Shown: piece by piece, positions 1-12,729 of the stretch | Layout of the letters: each line of letters starts with the position of its first letter | How positions within the stretch are numbered: position 1 is the stretch's first letter | NCBI GenBank assembly: GCA_021029095.1 | Contig: JAJOHG010000001.1 | Location: 1,054,001-1,118,000 of the forward strand | Length of the DNA stretch: 64,000 nt | Direction: 5' to 3' | Origin: Phellopilus nigrolimitatus | Lineage: Eukaryota; Basidiomycota; Agaricomycetes; Hymenochaetales; Hymenochaetaceae | Made by a program: the position numbers and the translations under genes | The notes under the pieces: model-generated | Told to the model about the DNA's origin: nothing | What the model saw: only the letters and a program-made list of their open reading frames with translations | Database searches by the model: none

Positions 1-2624
1 CTGCACAGCTAGATCTTAGCCTGTCTCGTACATCGACGGCCACAGGTAATGTCTCACGACCACCACCTTCCCCGACCCCGTCAGTATGGACTTTGCGCGA
101 TGTACTTGCGGCGATCCCACCCGTCGAAGGGCGCTCGAGGACAAATGCCTCTGACGTTGACGGGGAAGACGACGATGACGATGGTGGCGACGCTGCACCG
201 ATCAGCTTTGCACAAGCGCTGATGGAAAGTCGGTTACCTGATCTTCCTCCGCCTGGTAGTCAGCAACCACAGGAGCCAATATTCATTGGATCGCACCAAG
301 CGGTTACAGAGCCGCAAAGTCCTGGGGAAACTGTTTCCGATGTCCATACAGCAGAAACGGCGGGTAGCCAACGCACGTCTGGAAGGTCTCGTCGTCGATG
401 GTCTGTACTTGATGGCGTGTTTACGCAATCAGGTAGTATTGAATCGATGCGTTCTTTCTCTCGGCCAAGCACTCCATCTACTCGGCCGCGGACTCCAGGA
501 GGCTCTTCTATGAGCGAGCGAACATCAAATGCTTTGACTCGGATTGTGTCCTCCGATGTTACTTCGTTGCAACGCATCACTTCTCGTGGTCACTTACCTG
601 GCCGTCCAAGCACGGCGAGTTCAGCGCCAGTTCCTATCCCTATAACACCCCCGTCTGCGCCTTCTACTCCGTCACATCGTTTTCTTCCGCGGATAATTAC
701 CAAGGCATTGCATGGACGTCGTACCGATGATCAGGGAAGTCCAGGTGCCAAGTCCACGCTTAGCGAAAAGCCGACGGGAAGTTCCGTGCCGCCTCTTCCC
801 CCTGCACCAAAGTTGGAATACGTCAAACTGCCTGGCACGAAGGGTGCCGTCATGATAAAGGCTGTAGAGACCGCCAAAAAGAGGTAGGTCCCGAATCATT
901 TTGTCTATTTCAGTGGCCTTGCTTATGCTCTCTGATGTAGCTTTTTGGCCATTCTTTGTGGTGAGAATGGGGAAAAGGTCGAGCTTTTTGCGGGGACGTA
1001 CAAAACTACACTTGGTCTTTCGCGTACATTCATTCTACCTGACTCCCCTCGTTCTTTGGAACTTCAATTGCAGGGTGATGACCTCGTAGAAGTCTTCTTG
1101 GTTTTTTCCCAGAACGTCTTCGGGCTTGAACCTGCAACCGTGAGGGTTCGCGAGGTCAGGGTGGGGCGTGCCGAGAGACGTGCAGCGCGTCGAAGAGCTC
1201 GTGGGACGAGAGTGGAGGAGCTTATCAGCTCTGAAATGAACGCTCCTTCTTTGGGTGACGGAGAGGCGACCGACGTAAGCCTCAGCGTCGGCTTGACTCT
1301 GACTGCTTCAGCGACCTCCCAGACCTTCGATGAATCCTCGCTTACTACCCCTCCGATGAGCAGACAAGTTTCCGATCCCAACATGAATGCATCGGAATCA
1401 ACACATCAACCCACCCCTCCGAACACTTCCCAATCCGAAGAACTTTCTGCGCTCGCAACTGCGCAAGTGGCGCCTTATACTACCTTTCAGCAATTGTCGT
1501 TCGCTCCGCAATTCCCTCTTGCGACCATAGCGGACGAATGTATTATTCCTCCAACATATCAATCTTTTCTTGAATATAGGGCTCAATATGAACCCGAGCC
1601 TGACGGTGTTAATAATCTCGATTTGGCTAATGTCCAGTTCAGTCCACCTGGTTTACCAGTACCTGCAATTCTTCCGCCTTCCAGGTGGTTTTATCGCGAC
1701 CCCAAAGGCACTGTTCAGGGTGAGTTTTTCACGGTCTTTATTATCATGTACACTTTCTAAAGTCATATATCAACTAATTAAGGTCCTTGGAAGGCTTCCT
1801 TGATGCAAACATGGTACAAAGATGGCCTTTTACCTCCAGATTTGCCTGTGCGGCGCGAAGAAGATTTGGATTATGTTCTATTGAAAGATTTGCGAGCGCA
1901 AAGCGTGGATCCTTCTCATCCATTCCGTTCCCCACCTCCGCCTCTGAATAACTTCAATCTCCCGCATGAACAAGTCAAGCCCCTCTTAGAGCCGATCTCG
2001 CTCTTGACTCAGTCACGACGCTACGGTCCTCCTGCCCTATTTTACACGACGCGCGGTGGTCACAGCACATCCATTGTCGATGCTCGAGGTCGCTCAATCT
2101 TAAGGGGCCGTCTACAGTGGAGTGCCGATGATGACGAAAACTTCGCGTATGGAAGCAGACTAGGAGATGTTAAGCGCTTGGAAACGTTTGACGTTGAAAA
2201 CAGGGCGGTCATAGCTGCTGTCAGACAAGGAGGTCTCGAAGTGACTGAAATCGCCGATGCGCTGATGGTTCCGGGCGATCTCTCTCGTCCTCTTTTACCC
2301 AACTTTAAACCTCATCCTTCGAGCGTGAGCAGGCGCAATCCTTTTGTCTGGAAGGTTGGCTCCCCACTCTCTGCCTTCGCTGCCGGCCCTGTTTCGTCTA
2401 CGACGCTGTTGGATTTACAGACACCCGTCAGCAAGAAACAAGTTCTCGGGACAGGAAAGTCACCCGCCAAAAGCGAGTTCGCTCTGGGCAATGCGGATGA
2501 CTATGAGGGACGACAGCATGACGAGCTCCTGTTCCTGGGGCGCGTCGGCGAGAATGTCTATTTCTGCGAACGAAGTAACGGCTCTTTCCGAATTCTACGA
2601 CTCTGCCCGAATACGTCATCATGA
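1..2624 (+). CDS. GYF-domain protein, 5'-truncated
   Basis: The open frame enters from the left edge (frame of base 3), so the start is outside the window. Exons are <3-883, 941-1719 and 1783-2624; both introns are GT-AG and short. Joining exons 2 and 3 gives a GYF domain: WFYRDPKG, then VQGPW, then MQTWYKDGLLPPDLPV. GYF domains bind proline-rich peptides; fungal relatives (Smy2/Syh1 type) act around mRNA control and ER-Golgi traffic. Before it come a Ser/Pro-rich stretch and a compact beta-rich block, joined across intron 1 as KKSFLAILCGENGEK, followed by an Arg-rich helix. The C-terminal part after the GYF domain is unfamiliar to me. The exact role is inferred only from the domain. Confidence 0.85.
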
Positions 2625-2783
2625 TAATACACCGCTGTGTTTTTTTTTCCCTTTCCTCGCATTTCGCAACTGCCATTCATTATATCTATCTGCATCTTGT
2701 TGATATATACCCACACGAACCTGGTACTTCTCCGTACACACATGTAGCTTTACGACTGAGCGTATCTTTGTGGTGTTCTATAA

Positions 2784-5398
2784 TTATAATTTGGCGACGA
2801 TGCCTCGGAGCGATGTTTTCATAATTTTTCCCGTGGACGTTTTCTAGACGGATCAGTCAGCAGTAAAGTAGGAAGAAATAAGTATGGGAGCTCGCCGGTA
2901 AGTCATCTACAACGCGGACCCACTCGGGACACGCGAATCCTGGTAAACGTGTTCTCGCAAACTTTTTCAGGTCGGCCTCGAATGCTTCATGCCGTCCGGC
3001 GTACTCCTTTTCAGCTGCGGGGGTGAGGATTACGAATGCCATAGGCCGTTCGCCCCACTTGAGATGGGGCCTTGCGACTACGGCAACCTCTAGGACAGCA
3101 TGGTATTCCGCCAGCTCTATGAAAGAAAATAAAACCAAATTGAGTGCGTGTGTTCAGGACAAAGACATTTCGTGTTGACCTTGTTCTATCGCGAGACTTG
3201 AGGCATTCTTTTATAATGTGCCGGCGAGATATTAGCTCTCAATTACTCTGAATTTGGACAAATCGAGCAAGATGGCTCACCTCGCCGCCGGAAATGATAA
3301 TGTCCTTGCTCCGATCTTGGATTGCTATGCTTCCGTCTTCGTGCAAAACTGCAAGGTCCCCCGAGCCGAAATACCCTCCTCGAAAGGCCTTCTTCGTCGC
3401 CTCAGGGTCACGGAAGTACTGTCAACATTATCAGTTCTCAGAAGCAATCGTTGAAGTAAGGCCGAAGCGGGCAGTACCTCCTTCATGACGATATTGCCAC
3501 GGGTGACGATCTCTCCGACCGTCTTGCCGTCTGCAGGCACGTCTGTGAGCTCGTTGCTCCCGTCTTGGTAAACGACCCGGGCTTCTTGAGCAGTCGCGAA
3601 GGCGTGTCCCTGACGCGCTATAAATTTCGCTCTTGCCTCGAGGGAAATGTCCTTCCAGAAATTCTGCGCGTATCCTCGGGTGAAGGGTCCATACGTCTGG
3701 ACAAGCATCCAACTAAGTTAGGCAGGGATCTTCGACAAAGGAAACAGCTTCGTACTTCCCTGCAGACAACATTAATCATTCACATAAAAACTCAACACTA
3801 TGCTAGGATACGTACGTTAAACCATAGACATGAACAACGTGGATGTTTTTCTTCTCTAGTTCTCCTATCAAGTGGGCGGTCGGCGCGGAGCCTGCTATTA
3901 CTGCAGTAATGGGCCGCTGTAATGTTCTAGCATCCGGGTGCGTCACGATACCGATCTGCATATAATTCTCTCAGCTGCCGCAAGACTCCGGAAACACACC
4001 AGAAAGGGATACCTGAACGGTCGGAGCTCCGCAATAATGCGTTACTCCGGAGTTTAGGAAGTGCCACCAGATTTGAGGATTAGACACGGTACGTTGAGTG
4101 ATCTAAAGAGCACTGTAAGTTGCTAATCAGACTTCTTTGTCTCTTTTAGCGCACCTGTGCCGCAAACGAGAACGTTATCGCCCAAGGGAATGTCCAGCCT
4201 GCTGCATGGAACATAGGAAGGATCCTGTCATCAAAATGTCCAGTCAAATTGCAGAATCTCGTGTTTTACAAGGCAAATAATCACACCAAAAATAGACAGA
4301 GTCAGGTGTCATTCTGGGTGTTTCTCGATCAGTTATTTTTTTCTGCTCTGATGTATACATTTTTATGAGACCTACCGTGACTCGTATGCATTGCCTATTG
4401 CAGCCAGATACGTTCCTGTTTGAAGGAACGCGATGAATGTTTATTCATGATTTATTTGCTGGAGAAAAGATATCCACCTCGCAGAGTACAAATGACGCCT
4501 TTAGGCTAGACAAAGGCAAATAAGTGGTACATCTGCAAGCTCGCATTTATAACACGGACCCTTCCAGTGGTACCGGAGCTGCAAGAATAGAAGTCAGCCA
4601 TTTAACAATGCTTAGGAAGTGCGAATAATGCTGACGTATAGCATAATGTTGCCGCAGCATCTTCATTCAACTCCATTTCTAGCCCAGCCCAGCCTCTTTC
4701 ATTACTGTGCTGTCGACCTTTCGACAGAAACTCCTCGTAGGGACATCCGAAACGGCCTGTATCTTTACTTATGATAACGGGAACTTTAGCATCCTTCACA
4801 AGATGGGCGTATTCGTGATCCACGAGTATCATCTTCGATCCGCTGTGGTCGAGGATGAATTCAATTTCGCCTTTTGTAAGCCTCGTGTTTATCGGAGTCA
4901 CCACGGCCCGTGCAGCAAGAACGCCGTGTAGCGCCTCTGTAGGGGGCACTAAATTAAGAGAACATGTTTAAAAGATGAAACGTACCTGCGATCATAGGCC
5001 TTCGATAAAATAACGCGTATCAGAACCAAGAATCAGCATTGGAGCAAAATCATACGTATTAGGCGCTAAAATGGCTATTCTGTCACCAGATTTAATTCCG
5101 GACCAAATGAGAGCGTATGCAAGGTTCTGGATCCTCTGTGCCCTACAACGCCGTCAGAATACACATATGCTGACTGCACGCAAAGGTAACATACCAAACA
5201 GAATAAGTATAGTAAACAGGCTTCTCCACGTCGGGATGGGCTAAAGCGAGTTTATGAGGGTAAATAGTCGCGCCTCTAAGCAGGAAGGCCAGGGGGTCCT
5301 AAAACAAATAATAAGCGAGAGCAAGAAATCGAGTGTCTTACAGGACGTACCAAGGGGTGAAGATGGACAGGAAGGGAGGCGCCTTCCGGAAGCTTCAT
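2784..5398 (-). CDS. Peroxisomal acyl-CoA synthetase (AMP-binding, AAE type)
   Basis: Adenylate-forming ligase making acyl-CoA from a carboxylic acid, ATP and CoA. Eighteen exons (minus order): 5351-5398, 5195-5298, 5056-5142, 4986-4999, 4636-4948, 4560-4578, 4478-4505, 4376-4415, 4287-4313, 4155-4224, 4013-4102, 3816-3955, 3756-3759, 3478-3696, 3281-3418, 3180-3207, 2896-3116, 2784-2843. They sum to 1650 nt, 549 aa, the usual family length. Motifs: P-loop SGTTGRPKGV (about 190-199), [21 protein letters not shown] (about 325-331), [18 protein letters not shown], and KTSTGK (531-536) with the catalytic Lys. The protein ends -AKL, a PTS1 peroxisome signal. SGTTG is split by an intron, E of LTETYGP lies in a 4-nt exon, and the last intron is GC-AG. 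The start at 5398 is the Met nearest the conserved block; an in-frame Met at 5467 is possible. The acyl substrate cannot be told. Confidence 0.92.
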
Positions 5399-5770
5399 CC
5401 TGACGTTGCAGTGCTCCGGAGGGATGCTTGCAGGGGTCGGTCGAAAGCCTTGGCAGCCAGCACACATTCTCTAAGTTGTTCACGAGACTATTGAACTGTC
5501 AGATCTTACCGTGAGGAAGCAAGACAGACATTTAGATAGATGTGTCTACCGAAAGAGAAAAACAGAGCCTGAATGTGTACAGAAGTTGTAATAGAGAGAG
5601 ACTTTAGTGTTTATATAGGGAGGCCCGAAAAACGCGGTGTGGCTGTGCAACCTGGGGTACCCCGTGGGACGTGACGATCATTCTTCTCTCGGCTAGTGGC
5701 GTGCCTTCTGCACGTGTTCTGAGCCTTTCACCACCTACAAGTACAACTTCAAGCTCGCTCGCTATCGATC
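5399..5770. promoter_or_regulatory. Divergent promoter region between two genes
   Basis: This 372-bp gap separates two divergently read genes. On the minus strand a TATATAA box lies at 5611-5617, about 215 bp upstream of the acyl-CoA synthetase start. I see no clear TATA box for the plus-strand gene. Confidence 0.4.
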
Positions 5771-8700
5771 ATGTCGCAGGACAGCGTCACGGACTATGAC
5801 TCTGAAATGGATGCTTTAGACTCTGATGAAAATGTCTGTACAATGATTAATATCATTGACGACGGTATAGGTGAAGATGAAGTTAGCTGCGGCGACGCGG
5901 ATACCCGTTGTCTTCGCTTGTTAATCGCAGTCGAAAAACTGCATGTGATTGCAAGCAGAGAAGAAATGTATTTGGTGCGTGTGTTCTCACACGACCAGTT
6001 TATCGAGTACACGTTAAGACTTCTACCTTAGGATGAGGGTCCTGCCGAAGAGTTGCATGACTGCATCAACGATATCATCCAGTTCACCAAGGCAGTGTCG
6101 AGCGGACTCTTCATCGGAAACAAAAATCATGATTGCATGAAATGTGTAGCTTCCATCTGTCAGTCCAATCAACCTTGTTCACAGAGCATACAGCCTGACA
6201 CACTGCAGTCGATCTCTCACTTCTTTCCGATCTAGTCCGCCTTCGCCAGCAGCTTCTCTCCTCGGCGGCGGAGAACATCGATTTTGAGCATTCAGGCCAA
6301 GCGGTTGTATGCTGGATCGACTTTTTCTTCGCCTACTTTACAGACATGATTTCGTTTGTAGCTGGCAAACAAGACAAAGTTAAAATGTCAATTGCTCCTT
6401 TTCCTGCCAGTCTTCAAAGACAAAGACATGAAGAGAACTTACGCGTCGCTTGTCAACTACCGCGCGAGATTCACTCGTTTCCCAACGTCCTTCGATCCCG
6501 ATACGCGTCCCCTGCTGCAAAGCGTCTCGCTCTTACTATCCTTTTTGCGGCTTTCGTTGTTCGGCCAGACATCGAAGATTGCGATCCTTGGTCGGAAAGC
6601 GAGTAAGTCTATAAAATAACATAACAATCTTTTTCTTTTATTTTATTTTAATGCTGAACTGCTAAAAATGCGGACAGTATTGACCCTCGCCATATATTAG
6701 AGTGTGCACAGACTCTTCTCGATGAATTTGTCGAACAAGCTCGTTCAATCGCTATGTCGGAGGACAATCCCATGAGCTGCGGCTTCAGATCAGCATACTC
6801 AATGTTGGTTGCTTTGCATGCGGTGAGCTTCGAAAATCTTCACGTTATTTCACCTTTATGACCAATATCTTGCGACAGTCAGCGGAATTTGCCATACAAA
6901 GAAAAGAGGACTGCTGTCTCTCGCCCTTTCGACCTCACGCTCTGGGCTCGCTTTTGGAACTCATCCAAATCGTATTGATCCCCTATGATTCAATCGATGA
7001 TTTCGTCATAAAGGAGCTAGACGAAGCGCAATTCATTCTTTTGCACTGGGGTTGCACGGTTCCTTGGGCATGGACAGAATGGGATGATCCACGAGTCCAT
7101 CAATATGATATTATAGTGAAGCTCGTAAGATTTCTGGATGATCGTTAACAGATTCAGCACTCATATCAGCTAGTAGACTGCAAACTGGCTTTTCCGCCTT
7201 GACGAATCTTTAGTTTCACCTTCTTGGGAGGACCAGCAGCCTAATGCTAATGAAGACGTCCAATCGTTCACCGTTTCAAGCGACTTGGCCCTGGCTCTCA
7301 GTTCGGCCACAAGCTTCAAGCCTGGCGCAACTTTGATTGCGCTTTTTGTACGAATGACTCGGGCTATCCTCCTTACTGTTTTGCTGATTGTAGCTCGCTA
7401 GCATCAATTTATTTACGCCAACAATAGCTTGGAAGCTGCCTCTGCCTTAGCTGATGACACTTCGAATAACATGCTGCACATCTACCGGGCAACGTGGTGT
7501 CTTGCTAATCTCGTGTCTGATAATGAAAATTCACTTCCGTCCGAAAGTGTGGCTCTCGTCGCCGAACAAGCAGTCATTCTCTTTGGAGCACTAGATGCGA
7601 CCGTTTGCGACACACTAGGTATGACTATTGACGGCGGTCCAGAATTGCTTTGTTGTTAACATGATTTGCTCGGAAGTCAAAAAGGAGATCATTCGTTTAC
7701 TTAATGCTTTAAACAACGATACTTTAGAAAAAACTTTCACTGCTGTCCAGAAGAACATCAAGCTTGTCACGAAGATCGCAGGAGGTGGGTTTTTGAAGTC
7801 TCTTCTTCTCTACTCACACAAATTCTCTATTAAAGTTACTGGGAAAGTCTCGCGGTAAGCTATCTCGTGCATGTCTTTGTGCATAACTGAGCACTATACG
7901 GAAATTATAGCATACTCTCTGAAGACAACTCCGAGGAATACCTACTCCTGCCTGAAAACTCGCTTGATCTTGTTACTCTCCTCGATCTGATCGCGCTCCT
8001 GTGTAAAAGTGGCAATGGTGTGCTGAAATGCCTGCCTGTGACCACATCTGCTTTACTTTCAAATCTCATCGGTTTCCTGTCCTTGCGCTCTGGGTATCTA
8101 GATCTCAAAATCACTCTTCTGAACTGCATTACCTGTGCATACCCCCGATGCCGTTCGAGCAACTCTCCGGCGAAGGCCAACGCGGACGTGAAACTGGATA
8201 AGACATGGGAGGACGAGGACGCATATAACTTAGCTCTCGAAATGAGTGGGGTCAATCTGAGCCTTGCATGTCAGTCATTTTCTTTGAAGATTACACACGT
8301 TGACATAGCCCGTAAACTACAGCGGCCTTCGCCTCGTATCTCGCGCTCACCGTCGACAAAAAGACCGACGCGCTCCTCGTTGCCGAGGCTTGGGACTACC
8401 TCCGCGACGTTATCCTCGTTGTCGGGACAGGCCGTCTCGAGTTCGAGGAAGTGGACAGGGACACGTCTTGCGTAACGCTAGCGTGCGCCACCGAAAACAT
8501 TTTCCGAGGTCTTGCGGCGCTGCTAGAGCGCAGCAACGCAGTGATAGGCTAGTTCCCGGCGTTCCCATTCACAGTCTGTTGAGCAAGAAGGCTGACCTGG
8601 AACTATTTTGTGTGCCATAGCGCATTACCTTTTGAAGTCGCCGATGACGCTCAGTCTGGTCGACGTCCTTCGGAAACCGTCCTTGCCGCCGTCGTTGGTG

Positions 8701-8887
8701 CCTTTCTCTTCTGTCGATTCCGAGCGCGAAGAGCAGGCTTCACAGTTCGCGAAGCTCTGTGAAGGATTTCTGGAGAAGGTCGGTTCGCCTTCGTATTTTT
8801 AATTATGTCGAAAACTGTTTGAGACATTTGCTTTCTCAGCTACGCAAGATCGAGTCGGATCCGAACAAAGCTGAAAAGGATGATTGA
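5771..8887 (+). CDS. Large helical-repeat (armadillo-like) protein, unrecognised
   Basis: Thirteen exons: 5771-5974, 6032-6158, 6236-6602, 6678-6822, 6879-7124, 7177-7347, 7402-7618, 7677-7784, 7836-7854, 7911-8269, 8323-8540, 8638-8778, 8840-8887, giving 789 aa. All junctions are GT-AG and keep frame. Exon 9 is only 19 nt. The N-terminus is acidic. The rest is Leu/Ala-rich and looks all-helical, with stretches such as TWCLANLVSDN and LLDLIALLCKSG that resemble armadillo/HEAT repeats. The C-terminus is charged (KIESDPNKAEKDD). I do not recognise the family. The splice after 8540 is the least certain: the acceptor at 8637 is chosen because it is the one that continues the frame into the last two exons. 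Confidence 0.72.
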
Positions 8888-10715
8888 TTGATTCGTTGTC
8901 TTCGCATATCGCATCTGAGATATCTTATTGCTATGTAATCTTTCAATCATTACTCTTTCTGCAATGTACTAAATACGAAAGTTCTGGCAATGATGTAACA
9001 AACTGCACTACGACGAGACGAGAGATATCAGTGATGCGATTGAGGTCGTTGATTTTGGAAGCCTGGAGTAAAACACACATTTAGGCTGAGTCAAAGGATA
9101 TAGTGATACGACACCGAAAAACAGTCAGCTATAATCACATGAACATTTATGTCGCAAGCTACCAGAATGCAGTGCATGTGCGCTGGGCACGTTCGAAACC
9201 GGGCGGCGTGAGAGGTGGATACAGGTGGCCTTATATAGATAGACAGCCACCATCATTGTGGTCCAAACCCGAACTGACTTCAGGTTAGTTTCGCGGCAGG
9301 CGTAGAACGTGCTACATTCATGATTACTGTCCATTGGTTAGGTATACCTCCGACGCTCCGGATCCGACTTGAATAACCTTCGAAACCTTCGATACACTCA
9401 GAAACCCCAAGAGGACACTGCAAGCAACTAGCCGGAGAACGCAGCTAACCACCCTCAGCTTAGGCTGACCAGTTCATTCGTTCAACGGCGCATGGGAAAA
9501 TGCCGGGCCCGGGAAGGGAGAAAGACCGAAGATCACTCGCGAACGATTAAGCTTCAAGATATGAACATGCACGTCAAGGAACGCGCTTGCCTATTCTCGC
9601 AGACCGTCTCAATAGCCATGTTGAATGGAAGCAGTATGATGAAGCAAGGGCTTATGCGCCGACATTGGGCGGAATAAACCGCGAAGGAGTCGAACGCCAC
9701 CGATAGAAAGAAGAGCTCGGAACGCAGAGAAGTGATTTGAGGCTGAGGCGATCAGGCGCGGTTCAAAATAGACGGTGACGGTCCGGTACAGACAAAGGGT
9801 GTTGTGGGTCCCCGCGCGTGGGTGGCTCGTTCTCCAGTCTATGTTGATCGAACCCGAGGCAATCGAAGCACAATGACGCACATACAATAGATTGAATCGC
9901 GGTAAAAGAGGGAAAAGGCTCACCCGCGTACAATACGAAGCGTTTCGTCTTCGCTTATTTTTCGCTTGATACTTGGGTGACTTCGGTATCTGCACCCGCT
10001 GCCGGTGCCTAAAGTCCGAGTGAATACTGTCATGGAGAAGGTTTGCCACAGAGAGAACTTACTGGCTGATAGACTAGCTTTGCTGGATGATGTCAGTTTA
10101 GACTCTAGAGCTCAGCGTGGGATATGGGGTGCTCGCCGACAGTTTAAACACGATGGGGACCTGGGCCGACGGGTTCGAAGAGGACGCTGGGAGTAACAGG
10201 TGATCGACGAGACCGATAGCACGGCGGATCGAGAACGAGCCATGACATCAAAAGGCGGAGGAGGCCGAGGAAATTGGTCAAGAAGACGATACGGCATGAA
10301 GGGAAGAGCAAAGTAGGCAAATTGAAAATAAAAAAGCAATACTAATGCGAAACAGCATTTTGCAAGCTCAGAAAAGACAGTTTTGATTGCTGCAATATCA
10401 GTGAGAGAGTAGGGCACTGTGCAACTGGATTGCAGAGGTTGAGGTTGCAGACAAAAGGCATTTTTCAAAATTCCACAAGTAGTTTGCGAAGCAAAAGGAG
10501 AGTCACGTGAAGGACCCCTGACAGGCTGTGCTTCTATACAGGTTGATAAACCGGAGCTTGGAAAGCAAGCATTCATTTGGCCTCTCAGCCCTCTCAACTC
10601 TCAACCTCCCGTCGCGTTAGCTCTCCCTCTTTCCTCGCTTTCGCATCAATTCCCTCCTTTCCCGTCCTCCTTCTCTTTGTCGTCGTTGCTGTCGCCGTCG
10701 CCGTTGATCTCCTTG
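8888..10715. other. Intergenic stretch, no supported gene
   Basis: About 1.8 kb without a convincing gene. Open frames here lack splice-supported continuity and recognisable motifs. The last 100 bp or so (about 10600-10715) is strongly pyrimidine-rich, which is common in promoters and leaders of filamentous-fungal genes and fits the gene that follows. Confidence 0.5.
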
Positions 10716-12185
10716 ATGTTTATGTCGTCGCCGTTTCGCGCCTCCCACCGACGCTCCAGATCATATTCATCGCTCTCCACGCCCTCCTCCTCGCCCGTTG
10801 CCCATCATGACCATTATCGCTTTCACTCAAATCGTTCACCCACGTTTATTAAAACACAGATGTGCGGCGCTTCTGCAGCTGACTTGCCTCTCGAGTCCGC
10901 TGCTCCCACGTTCGCTGCCCAGCCACCCGCGAAATGGGATGTCGAGGCGTGGAGACGTGGTAAGAGAGCCAGACGCGAACAAGAGGTGCGTCTCTTTCAT
11001 TCGCTCCCTCCTTTTCCTTTACTCACCACCTACTCATTCGCGCTCTTTAAGAGCCCAGCAGAAGACGCAGACATGGAATCCTGCGATGAGCCCATGTCGG
11101 GCTCACCAGTCGCTATACCGATGACACCAAACGACACTTGGTCGTTCTCCGCACCATCAACACCACAACTTCCTTCGACGTCGGATGCCTTCCAGTTCTT
11201 CCCATCCAAAGCATCGAACGTCATCAAGAGCTCGTCATTGTTTACCGCATATACCCCGACCACGGATAATTCTCACGCCGAGGGTCTTGCACAAATGCAC
11301 TCCGACGCTTTCAGCGACTTGCGCAAAACCGTTGATGAGGCTGGTGAGGGCTTTGTCCGGCGCATGCGCGAGTTTGAAGCGCACAGGTCGCGGGCTGGCC
11401 CGTCACGCATCAACACCGAATCATCAAACCCCGAGGTGTCCGATCACAAGGGCGTGCACCAGAAGCGGGGCCGCAAGCGGCCTTCACCCTCTTCCCGACA
11501 GACTGCGCAGCCTAGTGCAATGATTTCCTTCGTCCGTGCAGGACGAGCTGATAGCAATGAAAATGACGATGAATCGGACGTCGAGATACGATCGAGCTAC
11601 GCGTCGGGCTCAGATGATTACCCGAATTCACCCTCGAAGAAACGCGCAGTCTCGCTCGGCGCGCTCAGTGACAATGACGTCGGTTCTCCAGCTCACCCGC
11701 ATTCCCTTCCATTTCCCATTCCCTTGCGGCGAAGGGAACGCAGCTCATCACCGTCGGCGTGCTCGATTTCGTCGGACGATGATAGGGATGACCACGTTGC
11801 CGGCGCAGGCCGCGTACGACAACGCCGCGCGCCACGCTCCTGCTATAATGTGCCGTCGCCGGCTAAATCTAGCACTCCGCCGCTTTCATTCTCTTTCTCT
11901 TCGGCGTCGAATAATTCATCTCGGGTGTCCCTGTCGACTTCACGATTCGCCCCGCCGGACTCTTTGTCTTCTTCGCCTACTCGACAAAGCGTGGAAGTTG
12001 GCGACATTACTGCAAAACCGCCAGTATCCTCTTCGCGGTCCTCCAAACGTGCTGAGAAGGCCGTCGCCGCCCTCAGCCTCGCGCTAGCAAACGGCGCAGG
12101 TAGCGTCAGCGATTACGAAGCCCTGCGGGAGGCACAGGGCGTGCTTGTAATGGACGATAGTGAGGCGGGTAGCCTATGGGATTAG
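10716..12185 (+). CDS. Serine-rich, probably disordered protein
   Basis: One long frame with a probable 66-nt intron (about 10987-11052, GT-AG, in frame either way). The start is uncertain: ATG at 10716 or at 10860. The second would give a protein that begins just before a more conserved-looking block, KWDVEAWRRGKRARRE. The rest is dominated by Ser, Pro, Arg and acidic residues, with basic clusters (KRGRKRPSPSS, SPSKKRAV) that could be nuclear localisation signals. No folded domain is visible. Function unknown; a nuclear regulator is only a guess from composition. Confidence 0.7.
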   Translation: MFMSSPFRASHRRSRSYSSLSTPSSSPVAHHDHYRFHSNRSPTFIKTQMCGASAADLPLESAAPTFAAQPPAKWDVEAWRRGKRARREQEVRLFHSLPPFPLLTTYSFALFKSPAEDADMESCDEPMSGSPVAIPMTPNDTWSFSAPSTPQLPSTSDAFQFFPSKASNVIKSSSLFTAYTPTTDNSHAEGLAQMHSDAFSDLRKTVDEAGEGFVRRMREFEAHRSRAGPSRINTESSNPEVSDHKGVHQKRGRKRPSPSSRQTAQPSAMISFVRAGRADSNENDDESDVEIRSSYASGSDDYPNSPSKKRAVSLGALSDNDVGSPAHPHSLPFPIPLRRRERSSSPSACSISSDDDRDDHVAGAGRVRQRRAPRSCYNVPSPAKSSTPPLSFSFSSASNNSSRVSLSTSRFAPPDSLSSSPTRQSVEVGDITAKPPVSSSRSSKRAEKAVAALSLALANGAGSVSDYEALREAQGVLVMDDSEAGSLWD

Positions 12186-12729
12186 CCGTCATGGTGGCAC
12201 AACGAAATGTGACCGCTACCGCCGCTGCTCGCCGACAAGGTAGCCGGGGTATGTATGGAAGGCTGCTGTGCCAGACTGTTTCATGGCTTGAACGAACCTG
12301 CATATCGGATTCCGTGGAAAAAAGCATCGTGTCCCTACGAAACAAAGCTCATCGTTCGTCTCAGATCTCGCCAAACGCATATTCATCATGACCAATTTCT
12401 TTCCTCTCAAATCAAATCAAACAACTGTCTTGTCTTCATTCCGTGATATTTTTTTCTTTCAACGACCGGCAATTGAAAACCCGAGGGATCACATCTTTCT
12501 TTCTTCCGTGGAATACCAGGTCATCTTGTCCAATACCAAAAACGCATAACAATTTACTCGTATTCGTGTTTTCCTTGTAACTTACAGAAATGCAGACGTG
12601 GTCCTACTGAGCGGAATGGAAGGAGAATCGAGTCCAATATAAAAGCGCAAAGAGTACGATGCTTTATAAATGGAACAAATAATCTGGGCTACATCCGGAT
12701 GCGAGGGTATTTAAACAAAAAGAAACGAA
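12186..12729. other. Convergent 3' region, no gene seen
   Basis: This 544-bp gap lies between two convergent genes and probably holds their 3' untranslated regions. No coding or RNA gene is apparent. Confidence 0.5.

Noticed and set aside
9609..10597. Minus-strand open frames of about 150-160 aa upstream of the serine-rich gene
   Set aside because: No splice-supported extension, no motif and a composition like random sequence.
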